This document shows positions 24,054 through 36,066 of a stretch of DNA of 64,000 nt, piece by piece. The position numbers were made by a program, and so were the translations under genes. Origin of the DNA: Hyaloscypha bicolor E (taxonomy: Eukaryota; Ascomycota; Leotiomycetes; Helotiales; Hyaloscyphaceae); assembly GCF_002865645.1 (NCBI RefSeq), contig NW_020194589.1, forward strand, positions 1,472,812-1,536,811, read 5' to 3'. Below the pieces are notes generated by a model. The model ran no database searches. It was not told the DNA's origin and saw nothing but the letters and a program-made list of their open reading frames with translations. Position 1 is the stretch's first letter; the number at the start of each line of letters is the position of its first letter.

Positions 24054-26071
24054 ATGGCAACGAAAGGCAAACAGCTCCCTCATGAGCGGCGGAAAGGCGA
24101 ATCCGTACCTCTTTCTCCATCCTCTAACCAACAAATACTAGCTAATCAATTCCCATCAGGCATTGAGCGAATTCGCCGACTACGTCGAGAAGCAGCAAGC
24201 ACTGCGCTACCCCTCCACGGCCACAGCCTCAACCTCCACCTCCGCGGTCAATGAGCACGCCGAGCTCGACGACATCCTCAATGGCCTCAACCTTGCAGAC
24301 ACCTCCCCTTCCGTCCGTCTAAAAGAGCTCCTGCTCACGCACAACGATGATACATTTTCCAAACTCGTCAAACTCCTCGAAGCCAGGGTAGAAGAGGGAC
24401 ATGGCGAGACGGTATTTGAGATTGGGTTTGAGAATAATGGTGATTCGATGGGATTGAGTAAAGATGAGTGGGATGTGGCGTTAAAGAGGCTGAGGGAGGC
24501 GGCGGGGAAAGTCAGGGCTGATTGTCAGGTGCTGTTGACGAAGCATGTTGGTGGGGAAGAGGAGGCAGAGAGCGCAGCAAGTGAGAAAGAGAAAGATTGT
24601 AGTGGGAAAGTGCTGGTGAGACAGCATCCTGCTACGGTCGAGGAAGTCATTGAGACGCGCATTGCGGTCGTGGGGAATGTGGACGCAGGGAAATCCACCA
24701 TGCTCGGTGTCCTTGTGAAAGGCGGATTGGATGATGGGAGAGGGAAGGCGAGAGTCAACCTCTTTCGGCATAAACATGAAATTGAGAGTGGACGGACCAG
24801 TTCCGTTGGGATGGAGATTATGGGATTTGATACTATGGGGAAAGTGGTTGCTGCAGAAGTTCCAGGACGGAAACTGTCATGGGAGGAGATTGGGAAACGC
24901 TCCGCGAAAGTCATCACGTTCACGGATTTGGCTGGACACGAACGTTACCTTCGTACTACTGTCTTCGGTCTGCTTTCTTCCAGCCCAAATTACTGTTTGC
25001 TGATGGTAGCTGCGAATAACGGGCTGATCGGAATGAGCAAAGAGCATCTGGGGATTGCATTGGCACTCAATGTCCCAGTCATGGTCGTCATCACTAAAAT
25101 CGATATCTGTCCACCACAGATTCTCGAGCAAACCATCCAGCAAATCACCCGAATCCTCAAATCTCCAGGCGCTCGCAAAATCCCAATCTTCATCAAGAAC
25201 AAAGAAGAATGCATCAACACCGCCACTCAATTCGTCTCCCAGCGAATCTGCCCAATCTTCCAAGTCTCCAACGTCACAGGAGAATCACTCGATCTCGTCC
25301 GTTCTTTCTTGAACATCCTCCCTCATCACGGACACTATGATGCAGAAGCCCCTTTCGAGTTCCATGTCAACGACACCTTCTCCGTCCCTTTCGTCGGGAC
25401 CGTCGTGTCTGGAATCGTCAAAAGCGGAGTCATCCACGCCAGTGACACTGTGCTCATCGGACCAGACTCCCTCGGCCAATTCACAACCACGACAATCCGA
25501 TCCATCGAGCGGAAACGGATATCTGTTCCTGCTGCATCGGCGGGACAATCTGCATCTTTCGCGCTTAGGCGAGTGAGAAGAAAGGATGTACGGAAAGGAA
25601 TGGTCGTGCTGCCAAAGCTCGAACAGAACGCACCAAAAGTGTACCGCGAGTTTGTTGCTGAGGGTGAGATTATTCACCTCTAACTTCCCGCCCCTAATCT
25701 GCTAATAGCCCATTATAGTGCTAATCCTCTCCCATGCAACAACCATAAAAACCAAATACCAAGCCATGCTCCACGTCGGGCCCGTCTCCCAAACTTGCGC
25801 CATAATCGATATCGACCGCTCCTATATCCGCACAGGCGACAGAGCAACGGTCGCGTTCCGCTTCGTCCAGAGACCGGAATACCTTGCTCCTGGTGATCGA
25901 TTACTCTTTCGAGAGGGACGGACGAAAGGACTGGGCATTGTGAAGAGTGTGGGGTATGATGCGAGTAAGCCGTTGAACCCGGAGAATAAGAAGGAGGGGG
26001 AGAGTGTGGAGGGGAAGGGGAAGGGGAAGGGGAAGGATGTTGAGGGGAACGGCGAGGTTAGGAAGGGTTAG
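24054..26071 (+). CDS. GTP-binding protein 1 (GTPBP1/GTPBP2)-like translational GTPase
   Basis: Three exons assembled: 24,054-24,104, 24,160-25,663 and 25,719-26,071, giving 635 residues with the frame closing at both introns. The G domain is complete: G1 GNVDAGKST at about residues 189-197, G3 DLAGHE at 273-278, G4 TKID at 329-332 and a G5-like SNVTG. It is followed by EF-Tu-type beta-barrel domains (FSVPFVGTVVSGIVKSGVI…; AMLHVGPVSQTCAI…). Members are cytosolic GTPases related to eEF1A/eRF3 and linked to mRNA surveillance and ribosome rescue. Exon 1 rests on a weak GTACCT donor and a GCTAATC branch site; no ATG lies in frame nearer the conserved part, and TTG at 24,163 is not a likely start. 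The C-terminal tail has a Gly-Lys repeat (GKGKGKGK). Confidence 0.9.
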
Positions 26072-26299
26072 TTGAGTTGAGAGATTGGTGTTTGTTTTAT
26101 TTTGGGTTGGGCCAGGAATGGGGTGCATTGCGGTGCTGGGGTGGTGTCGAGGTGGGAACAATTGTACTTCTGGGTTCATACTTGCCTTACTGGACTGCAT
26201 TTCGCTCCCTGGAGTTTGGCGTCTTTCTTTGGCAGAGAATAATACACCTTCATTTGATACACCCTTCAATCGGACGCCTCATTCCACCCGTTTCCGAAG

Positions 26300-27116
26300 T
26301 TATGACAGATAGCAAAACGACATACAAATGAATACCAATACCAAAACTTCATCTCTTTCCAACGCCCTCCAGATCTTCCTAGCGAGGGGCCCCGGAAAAA
26401 GCACCCACTGAAATACGGCAAGCATTACAACACCTGATACAACCAAGGGAGCAAACCAGCGCATGATATCCCTCCTAGGATAGACTGTCCAATTCCCCCT
26501 ACTAGGGCTCGAGCATCGGTCTGTCACGAGTCCAAGCCCCCTTTTCTCAAAAAAGCCGCTCAACTCCATAGTCCCATTCCACAAACTCATAAAGTTGAAG
26601 TTTGCATTACCGACTAACGACTTGCAGTAATCAGAGTTCTGTACGTCCTACACCCAGTTAGAAATTTAACTTGATACTGACTTCAAAAGATCGACAAACT
26701 AGATCAGGACTCTGGGTGCACGTCTGAAATCCACTCAGCATCATCGAATTCCACGCAATCTGATTTGCCAGTCTCGCTTCTCTATTTGCTGTATTCGTCT
26801 GCACAATCGTGACAACTCCGAAGCACGTTGCTAAAATCAGCCCAACTATGCCGAGAATTGCGTTACAGAGGCTGAAGGGTATCGATAGTCTACGAGGTTG
26901 AGATGCAAGGTCTTGTTGAATACCAGTAGCTTGTTTGAACAAAGTAAGTTCAGAGGATGCCTGAGAGCTTGCAGACGGAGAGTGCTTGAGGGACATTGAC
27001 GGATGCATCTCTTTCTCGCTGCTAAGAACCAATCGCACGGCAGCGCGGGGAGGACGAACTGGAGAGAAACTTGGTGGTGACATGCTGGGTACTCGGTGCA
27101 GCAATACTGAGGCCAT
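26300..27116 (-). CDS. Small two-TM membrane protein of unknown function
   Basis: Two exons: 27,116-26,700 and 26,647-26,300 (254 residues if the first ATG is used). The preferred intron is 52 nt with a GTTTGT donor, a CTAAC branch site and a TAG acceptor. A GTCAGT donor at 26,681 is also in frame but would give a 34-nt intron, too short. Predicted features are a Ser/Pro-rich N-terminal part, a membrane segment FSLCNAILGIVGLILATCFG, a spacer with several Cys and one N-x-T site, then a second membrane segment (WFAPLVVSGVVMLAVFQWVLF) and a short charged tail. The ATG at 27,116 lies inside the left terminal repeat of the inserted element at 27,105-36,061. The ATG at 27,083 (MSPPSFSP…) is outside it and may be the original start. 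I do not recognise a named family. Confidence 0.65.
27100..27104 (+). repeat. Candidate left target-site duplication (AGCAA)
   Basis: AGCAA directly abuts the left terminal inverted repeat, and the identical 5 bp directly abut the right one at 36,062-36,066 in the same orientation. If the tips are taken two bases further in, a TA duplication is equally possible. Confidence 0.55.
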
Positions 27117-27179
27117 TAGCGGGCTAGCGGACAAATCCGAGAAGCGAAAAGTGATTTTCTGATTTTCTGATTTTCGCGC
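27105..27179 (+). repeat. Left terminal inverted repeat
   Basis: Pairs with 35,988-36,061 in inverse orientation. The outer 10 bp and an inner stretch of about 49 bp starting GGACAAATCC are identical; the bases between them carry five mismatches. Confidence 0.8.
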
Positions 27180-27383
27180 CCTATCAATATCTTCCGCTTA
27201 AACTATCATGAATATATTTAATATCTATATTATTATTATCATTTCAGATATGAAAGGTAATTGAATTATGATTAGGATGGTTCAGACCTTTCGGAATGAG
27301 ATATAGACGTTTTGGGAAATATGGTTTCGGAGCTGGCGGATATTCTATATCTTTCGCTCATATTTCTGTCTATATTCCAGTCT

Positions 27384-27573
27384 TCCATTATCCCTTCCTC
27401 CAATATCGTCTCCTCCCACTCCTATGATCTCCTCTTCCCCTGCTTCCTCTATATCTATTAAGCTCATTATATCCATCATGCCTCCTATGTCTCTCATTCC
27501 CTCTATCTCTACACGGAGCATTAGGTACCCTAAACGGAATGCCTGGTGCGTTCGATTCCCCCCCAATCCTCAT
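27384..27573 (-). pseudogene. Arg/Gly-rich coding relic inside the element
   Basis: Two overlapping minus-strand frames are open from 27,573 and 27,566. The first reads as an Arg/Gly-rich peptide (…NAPGIPFRVPNAPCRDRG…, later SRGRGDHRSGRRRYWRKG). Such composition is uncommon by chance next to AT-extreme sequence. It could be the end of a protein carried by the element or a captured host gene. No family is recognised, and the frame is short. Confidence 0.3.
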
Positions 27574-28889
27574 CAGCTCTTATTCCGCACATACGACATG
27601 AAAAAAAAAAAATCACTCCACACCCCCCCCATAACTATATTATAATATTGAAAGGGCCTCTCTCGGTCTCTTTTCTTATTACTATAAGTAGCATAATAAG
27701 CTTAAGAGAATTCGGTTCTACAAAGTAATATACTAAGCTTGCCTCTAGATTTGCCTTGCCTTTCTCTAATTCCTTTAGCTTCCTGCCCTAGTATAGCTCT
27801 ATCTCTCTAACTTTAGCCTTATTATTAATTCGCTTTACTACTTTAGTAGTATTATTGGATAGTATAAGGAGATTAAAGTATTATTACGGAAGAGGAGGAG
27901 GTTATATATAAGGAGGAGGTCGAGGAGTAGAGGGGTTTATTAGTTAAACGTATTAATAGGAGAGGATATTATAGACTGAGTCTGGATTATCAGAGAATAT
28001 ATTATAAATATTATCTTTTTGCTTATTTATAGCTTTATTGCCTTTTCTACCGCTTTTGCCTTTACTAGAGCTACTACCTAAAGCCATATTTAATATATCT
28101 TTAATAAAGAAAAGCTTTAATAATAGTATTATATATCGGAATTAAAGTTGTTTTCGGAAGGAGGTTAAGGTTAAGGTTAAGGCTAAGGTTAAAGCTAGTA
28201 TAGCTATATCTTTATTATTTACCTTTAGGATATAAAAATATATATTTAATATAATTATTTAAATCCGAATAAATTTATAATAAATAATGCCTGAAAATAG
28301 AAATATTAGTACTTAATAGTCCTAGATTAAGTATATTTAAATATTAAAAAAATTATAATTTTAGGTATTATAGTTATAAAGATAAAGATATAAATATTCT
28401 TTCTCTTACTAATTTGCAAAAGCTAAGGTATACTAATAATAATTAAACTATATTTAATTCGTATAATTAGCTAATTTACTTTACTAATTATAAATAATTC
28501 GAGGTAATTTAAATCTTCTTAAATCTCTATATATAGCTTATTATATAAACTTCTATATCTTTATATTTAGTAATACTATAATTATAATTTTTGGATAAGA
28601 AGAATTCCCTTATTCTAGTATATATAATTATATTTATTTCTTATTTTTCGAATATATAGTTATTAAATTAAAGAGGCTTAAGAATTCTAAGTAATACTTT
28701 TTCCTAAAAGATATATATCCTTAATAAATAGTAAAAGTAAATATGGAATTATATAATAATATAACTATCCTATACTAGTAACTTTATTTTCTATAAAACT
28801 ATAATTTTATTCTATCTTTACTCTAAAATCTCTATTCTTTTTCTATATTTTTTCGACTTTACTATTAATATTAAGAGCTTTTGCCCTCT

Positions 28890-28950
28890 ACTAATACCTT
28901 CTCTATTAATACCTTTATTAATACCTTTATTAATACCTCTATTAATACTA
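28890..28950. repeat. Short tandem repeat ATTAATACCTTT
   Basis: About four imperfect 12-bp units (CTATTAATACCTTTATTAATACC…) in tandem inside the AT-rich element. Related ATTAATACT units recur with spacing to about 29,160. Confidence 0.6.
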
Positions 28951-30973
28951 AAAGCTAGTATCTAATTGCCTTATAACTTTCCTCTCCTCCTCCTTATTCC
29001 TCCTTATCTCTTCTCCTTACTTCTCTTCCGAACCCCTCTTTCTTACTTCTTCTCCTTTAATACTTCTTCTATTAATACTAAGAGCTAATATCTAACTACC
29101 TTATAACCTTTCTCTTCTCTTCCGAATCCCTCCTCCTTTAATACTTCTACTAATAATACCAAAAGCTAGTACCTGACTACTACTTCCGGGTTACTTTTAT
29201 CCAGAACTCCTATATTATAAGTCTTTAATCTATTTGCTCTTTAGAAAGCTAAATTTTAGATCTCTTCTCTCCTTTTCTAATATCTCCTTCTCTCCTTTTC
29301 TAATATCTCCTTCTTCCCTTTTCTAATATCTCTTATACCTTCGGGCCCTTTGGGAATATCCTCTCTCGAACTTCCAAAAAAGAAGCTAATTCCTGTTTAG
29401 ATCCCTCCGAACTTTAATACCTCCTCTCTTCCTTTAATACTTATAAAAGTCTTCGGGCTACTACTAAATACTTCTATTCTTTGTCTTGGAATATATACTA
29501 ACTTATTCTTATAGGAAATAGCCCTTCTCTCTCTAATCTCGACTTCTTTAATATATACTCCTTGCCTTTAGGCTATTTAGATATTTCCTTATTCGCTTTT
29601 ACGGAATATATACTAATTTACTTTTTAGTTCCTTTTACCTTACCTCTCTTTTAATATTACTATATATATATCTAGTTAGTACTGGTTCTTATAACCTATA
29701 GTTAGGCTTTTTATTTATTAAATATTCGGGTATTTTGTTTTACTTTTGCTTTATATATTTTATTTTATATACTTTACTTTTCTTTTATTATAGGTTAGGA
29801 CTCAAATAGTATTTACCTTAAGTACTTATACTCTCGGATATATAAGACTTCTATAAATCTTTCGGGATTATAAACTAGCCTATTTTAGTTCGGGAAAGCT
29901 TTCTCGAAAGTATTTCAGGAGTTATAGTATTTACTATAACCTTTTCTAAAGATTAATATAGTATAGGTATTTCTGGTCTATTCTCTTTCTATAGAGTAAA
30001 CCGCTGCCCTAAGTCTATATAAAAGTCCTAAATATTCCTTGAATTAAAGTATAAATACTTCTTATTCCTATTAAATTAGATATAAAGGATAGTAGATGCC
30101 TTTGGGCTAGATTATAGTACTAGTTAAGTACTAAGACTCCCTATACCTATTTTATAAACTTGTAGTTCGAGATATATTATATTTAACGGGGCTTCTATAT
30201 CTAATTACTTTATACTATAATAAAACGTTTTAGTATTATAGTTAGGAGAGTTCTGCTTTATAATCTTATCTACTACTTATAGATTTTCTAGCTAATAAGT
30301 CTTAGCTAATAGCTAAGAAACTTATTAGCTACTTTATCTAAAGCCTCTAGGAGCAGGAAGTTACCTTAATAAAGACTTAGTATTAAAAATAGGTTTAACT
30401 AATTAATCTAAATAAGGAGTTTATAATAGAAGTTTCTATATATAGGTAATTCTATATAATGAACTCAAGTCTCTATCCCTGGTTATATAAGTAAGCCATA
30501 TAAGAAACTCTTTCTGGCCTATTAGAGTAGTTTCTGTCTCTAGTTATATGAGTTATAATATATAATAAACTCAAACTTTTCTTAGGTTATTTTTAGAAGA
30601 ATTAGTAAGCTTTTCTAGATAGACTTATTAAGGCCTTGGTTTTTAAAGATATTAGTCTAGCCTTCTTACTCTCTCTTTAGGTAATAGTTTGGCTCTTAGG
30701 AATTATATATAAATATTAGAATAAATAAGAAGATATATTATATATACTTTCTAGATAAATTAGGATAGAACCTATAGAATTCCTGTAATATTTTTATTAA
30801 ATCTATAGTACTAGCTAGTAAAGACTTTAATAACCTTAATAAGACTTGAATTGCGAGCCCGGTCTTTAGATTTCCTGCTTAACTTAAAGGTTAAGTAGTC
30901 TATAATAGGTTACCTATTATAGAATATATTATACTCTTTTCCTAAAGAGTACCGGGTACTAGTAATAGTCCGG

Positions 30974-31022
30974 AAGCCCTAAAGCCCTTGAGATTCTTTA
31001 TAAGTTTCGGGCTTTGGGGCTT
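30974..31022. repeat. GC-rich hairpin in AT-rich surroundings
   Basis: 14-base arms AAGCCCTAAAGCCC (30,974-30,987) and GGGCTTTGGGGCTT (31,009-31,022) pair with a single mismatch around a 21-base loop. The arms are richer in G and C than the sequence around them. Confidence 0.5.
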
Positions 31023-34000
31023 TTCTATAGCTAGCTAATTATATGGAATTATATAACTATACGGGTCCGGTATTAATATAAAGTAATTAGTAACTTTATA
31101 TATAGATATAGTATGGTTTTTAGTATAGCTAGTCTAATATATTATATATTTATATATAAATACCTGTAATTTTATTATTATAATATAATATATCCTTAAT
31201 ATATCCTTAATATAAAAATCCCTTTATAATCCTAGACTTTTAGAAGCCTCCTCTATACTAAAGGCAGAGTATATAATACTATTTAGGTATTAAACTCAAA
31301 AGGCAAAGGATTATAAAGGCCCTAATAATTATAAAACTTTATAAACTTGGGTAGATTTGAGTATTATAAAAGTATTAAATTTAGTAGCCTGACTTTTAAA
31401 TTATATAAGAACTAATTAAAGAGTATTACTTTAAAGTATTAATTATAAATTCCAAATATATATATATCTATAAGGAAATAAGATCTAAAATAGTACTAAG
31501 CTAATTATAAGATATAGGAAAAAGTATATTAGATATTAGGCCTATTTTTTCTTAATTACCTTAATCTCGGCAGATATTTATATATAATTTATTAGACCTT
31601 ATATAATGGGTTTACTTAGGAAAAGTAAGGTTAATTAGCCTGGGAAGTTTAATAATAATAGTTAGACTTCCGTCTAGAGTAATAGGCAAAGTACTAGTAA
31701 TGGCCCGGGTATCTTAGGTTTTACTTATAAAGCTAAAGATATTATATCTATTAATTCTCTATATCTAATAAGGAAAAGAAGTAGTATATTTATACCTCTA
31801 ATATACCCGTTACTATAGAGTAATACTTATATGGTCTATAAGATTAACTATAGTTCCCTTTACTAGAGGAGAGGATAGTAAAATTAAAGAAGGATCTAAT
31901 AGTCTACTATTATTATTATTATTATTATTATTAGGATTAGCTTTAATAGTACTTTTAGTAGTACTTTCTGTATTATCTTGCGGCTCCTAGAGGTTAGTAA
32001 ATAGAGAAGAATCCTGGTATATATAAGTTAATTAAACCTAAAAACAAAAAAGGGTCTATAGAAGAAATAAAGAATAAGAGCCAGAATTAAAAGAAAGGAT
32101 TATATATATGCCTTTATTTACTTACCGGTTTATTAGATCCCTCCTTACTCTCAAAGTCTTATATCTATACTAGTAAGTAATACTTTTCTGGGCTCTCTAG
32201 GCCTTTTTAGTCTATTATTTGATTTCCTCAAATTACTATATCTTCTAAGTATTTTCTAGCTCTTTATAAGTAACTTTAAGATAGAGATCTTTATATAAAG
32301 TCTTTTTCTAAGTATTTTCTAGCTCTTTATAAGTAATTTTAAAACGGATATCTTTATATAAAGTCTTATCCTAGTATAAAATAAGGAAAATTATTTAGAT
32401 GCCCTTAGGGCCTAGATATATACTATAGCAGGAAAGGTTAAAGATAGTTTAAATAGAACCTGGTAAGACTATAAGTTCCTGGGCTCTTTTACTATTAGGA
32501 CTAGTATAGAATACTAGTTTATTTGTATTATTAATAAATTAATAATAGCGAATAAGTCTGCTAATACGGAGAGAAAAGTAAGGAAGTAGCTACTAAGAAA
32601 CTATATTAGAAAGAATAGAAAAGACTTAATTATTTATTTTAAATTAAAAGCTACCTATTAAAAAATATCTATTAGAATTCATATAGAGAATCTAGTAAAA
32701 GAAATAGGAGAAAACTTACTACCGATTTCTTTAGAAAGTTAGATAGTTCTTTATTTAGCTCTCTAATTCTTTATATTATTAAATACCTACTTGCGAAGAA
32801 CTAGCTATAAAATTACGGTCTGTAATTCTATAAGACTAGATCCGGCTATATTTTGATTTATAAGATCTTAAAGGGCTCCAGGTAGCCTATTACTAGTATA
32901 AGAAGCTATAGCCTGGGTAGCGGCCTAAGTAACTCTTATATTTATAGCCCGTTAAGCTTATATAGTAATATAAGTACTACTAGAAAAGTAATTAGGTCGA
33001 GTAATATAGCTTATAATAAAAGGGAATATAGAAGAGAGTAATTATAGGGCTATTAGAGCAGGAGGAGTCTGGAATAGAATAGAACTAGTATCTGGCGGTT
33101 ATATAGTAATAGTAACTAGAGAAATAGATATAATAGATATTCCTGGAAGAAAAGATATAGGATAAGGATACTAAAAAGAGCTAGGGATCTGAAGTATTTC
33201 AGATATAAAAAGAGAGGTAGATACGGACAGAATTCCAGAGCTATAAGGTTCAAGTTTATTAGTATTACTATTCTGGGCAAGTAAAGCGGCAGCCTCTATA
33301 TTATATTCGTTATTAGTAGATTAATAGAACTTGTAATATTAGATATTACTATACTAGTATTCGGCTATAGGGTATATAGTATTAGGACAGGTTTTGAGAA
33401 ACGGTAGTACTATTTTAAGAGATAAGAATTTGAGGATATAGAATATTTATATAGTAGATAAACTTAATAATTCTATTAGTATTACTCTTAAAAGTAAGAA
33501 GGGGATTTCGAAAATAATATATTTAATAATAAATAATATTTATCTTAATATACCTAGTTACTTTATAACCGGCTCGTTTAACTACCTTATATTATTAGAA
33601 ATATTACTAATAAAGGGCCATTTCTAGATAAAGTCCTAAACTATTAGGAACTATATAGGTATCTTTCTGGCCTATATATTATTTATATATTCTGTATTTA
33701 TTAGGATAATTTGCTTAAGGATCCTATTTTATATAATAGTAGTATTATATCTACTAGTCGGCTTCTTGGACTTTCCTAATATTAGTAGCTGCCCTGAGGC
33801 TATATATATCCGGACTATATATCGGAGCTAGTAATAAGCTTAAATATATAGTTAGTTACCGTTTCTATTAGTATCTCCTATATAAATATTAGTTATATTT
33901 ATATTATAAGATATAAGCTTCTAATAATACTATTCTAGTATTTCTCTTGGCAGAAACTTGTTAATATCTATATTAGTATATAAGTAAACTGTCCATATAG

Positions 34001-35987
34001 AGCTATATAAGATTATATTACTTACCCTAAACTAAGTAATTATTAAGGATTATATTATAAAGCTTTATATCTATAGGGTAATCCCAGTACTATATCCCGC
34101 CTGGGGGCCTTATATATAGTCTGAATAGCTTACTGGCTACTATATTAGGCCTAGATCTATCTTTTCTAATTCTATAGATATTCTATAAGTCCGCAAACCT
34201 ATATATCTCGTTTTGGATCTACTATATATAAAGTACTAGTAGAATAATCCGGTCCTATAGATATTAGTAATTATAATTCCCGGTATAGGCCAGTTCCTAA
34301 AAGTAGTTCTATATATACTAATCGGAATTAGTTATATAATCCGGTACTATAATACTGGACCTAATAGCCTTAATAAAAAGCAGTATAATTATTAGTATCT
34401 AATACTTTCTTCTAATAATAGAAAGAATAAGAGACAGATATAGGGAAACGGAATTACTTATATACTACTAGTATAGCTAGCTCTTCTAAAGCTCTTATTA
34501 CCAGGATTTAATCTGCTAATTCTCGGTGCTTTTTCCAGAAATAAAGTAGTTCTCTATATATATAACTAACGAATTAGCTATCTATAAGAATATAAAGTGT
34601 GCTTTGGTAATAAGGGGGAATTTAGAGCCTTAATTAGCCCTAAAGAAGTAAGGGCAGTAGCCTATTTAAGTATAAATCTGAAGATATTACTATATAACCG
34701 AATAGGTAATCTAATTAGAGATTCCGATATATATCTAGATAATATTATATAAATAAGTATTAATATAAATATATATCTCGATCCTAAATAGTAATAGCTT
34801 ATTATATTTATTAATTAACTAAATCTAGTCCGGCCCAGGTATAATATATTCTCCCTTCTTAAACTATATCTATTATATTTATAGTATAATTGCCTCGGGA
34901 TCCAGGAGTTATAATATTATATATAAGCTCTCCCTATAGATAACAAAATACATTAGTAAATAAGGCCCTAACTTTCCAAGCTAGGGCGAAATAGTAAAGT
35001 ATAAAAAGACTAACCGGGTTACTAGTAAACCTTATTAACGGAAGTATATATATAAATACTACTATTCATAACCTGTAACCCGCCTATTATTTAGCTTACT
35101 TTATAGTATTATAAATAGTTACTTATCCGCCGCTTGCCTGTCTATTATAGTTATATAGCAAATAAGACTAAGCTTCTTATATATATAAATGACTTTAGTA
35201 ATTAAAGCTATATAACCGTAATCCTCAAGATCCTTAAGTATTTCCTTATCTATATCTCCTAGATAATATAGGATTATAATCTGTATATAAAGGAAAGGTA
35301 TATCTGCTATTTGAGTATATATTTAGATATTCTATTCTTGTAGTTACTATTGGACCATATACGAATTAACTGAGATTCTATATAAATCTTTTAATCTATT
35401 TGTAATTTCTTCTTAATTAATATTCGTATAAGCCTATTTAGTAATAGCTTTATAATATAGTAATAGATTTATTAAAAGTCGTAGTATTATTTTAATAAAA
35501 TCCATTAAGTTATTTTAATAGGAATTAAATTCAGGGTATGCTTTACTATTATAATATACTTTCTAGTAATATAAGTACTAAAAAACTCGAATAATATTAT
35601 CTCTATATGATTTTATTAATTAATTACTAAAAAAAAGTAATTAGCCGGCTTTTCAGTTATTTTAATAGTTTAATTTTCTTATTTCTAACCTCGGGAACGT
35701 TAAGGAAGTTATTAGACCCTGTTAATAGCATTATCCTAGAAGGGCTTATAGCCTGTGGTTACCTGACTATAGTAATTTGTAATAAATACTTAATTTTATA
35801 TTATACTATCCGGTCCAATTTTGGTACGATTTTACGCGGTAGTATGGGCTCTTACTTCGTTAATTAGACAAGCAAGCAGCCTTACTATTATTGCGTTATC
35901 CAAGCCGAAAGTCACGTATGGGTGCTATACCCCTAATTAGGAATTCTGCCTTGGGGAGGAGGGGGGGGGGGGTGTGCGGGGCGCCAG

Positions 35988-36061
35988 TGCGAAAATCAGA
36001 AAATCAGAAAATCACTTTTCGCTTCTCGGATTTGTCCGCTAGCTAGCTGTGGGCCTCAGTA
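35988..36061 (-). repeat. Right terminal inverted repeat
   Basis: Reverse complement of the left TIR. Just inside it is a G-rich run (about 35,954-35,975) and GCGCC, which also occurs just inside the left TIR. Confidence 0.8.
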
Positions 36062-36066
36062 AGCAA
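36062..36066 (+). repeat. Candidate right target-site duplication (AGCAA)
   Basis: Identical in sequence and orientation to 27,100-27,104, directly next to the right TIR. Confidence 0.55.

Larger units (their letters stand above)
27105..36061. mobile_element. 8.96-kb RIP-degraded DNA element with about 74-bp terminal inverted repeats
   Basis: The two ends are inverted copies. The left starts TACTGAGGCC and the right is its reverse complement ending GGCCTCAGTA. About 14 bp follow with five mismatches, then a block of about 49 bp is perfectly conserved, ending in a triple 'GATTTTCT'-type run. Both ends are flanked by AGCAA. The interior is AT-extreme with stops in every frame, while the TIRs and the sequence outside are balanced; that fits a transposon whose body was hit by RIP. 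I could not identify a transposase. The 5-bp duplication with long TIRs, or alternatively TA, leaves the superfamily open. Confidence 0.7.

Noticed and set aside
24163..24165. TTG as start of the GTPBP1-like gene
   Set aside because: Non-ATG start is unnecessary: an upstream exon from ATG 24,054 joins in frame through a 55-nt intron.
24525..25677. Several minus-strand frames of 90-132 codons
   Set aside because: Shadows of the GTPBP1-like gene, whose G motifs are unambiguous.
26648..26681. 34-nt GTCAGT…TAG intron in the two-TM gene
   Set aside because: Shorter than normal fungal introns; the 52-nt alternative with donor GTTTGT has a CTAAC branch site and the same frame.
27540..27575. GTGCGTTCGATTCCC resembling a tRNA T-loop box
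   Set aside because: No matching A box, acceptor stem or cloverleaf around it.
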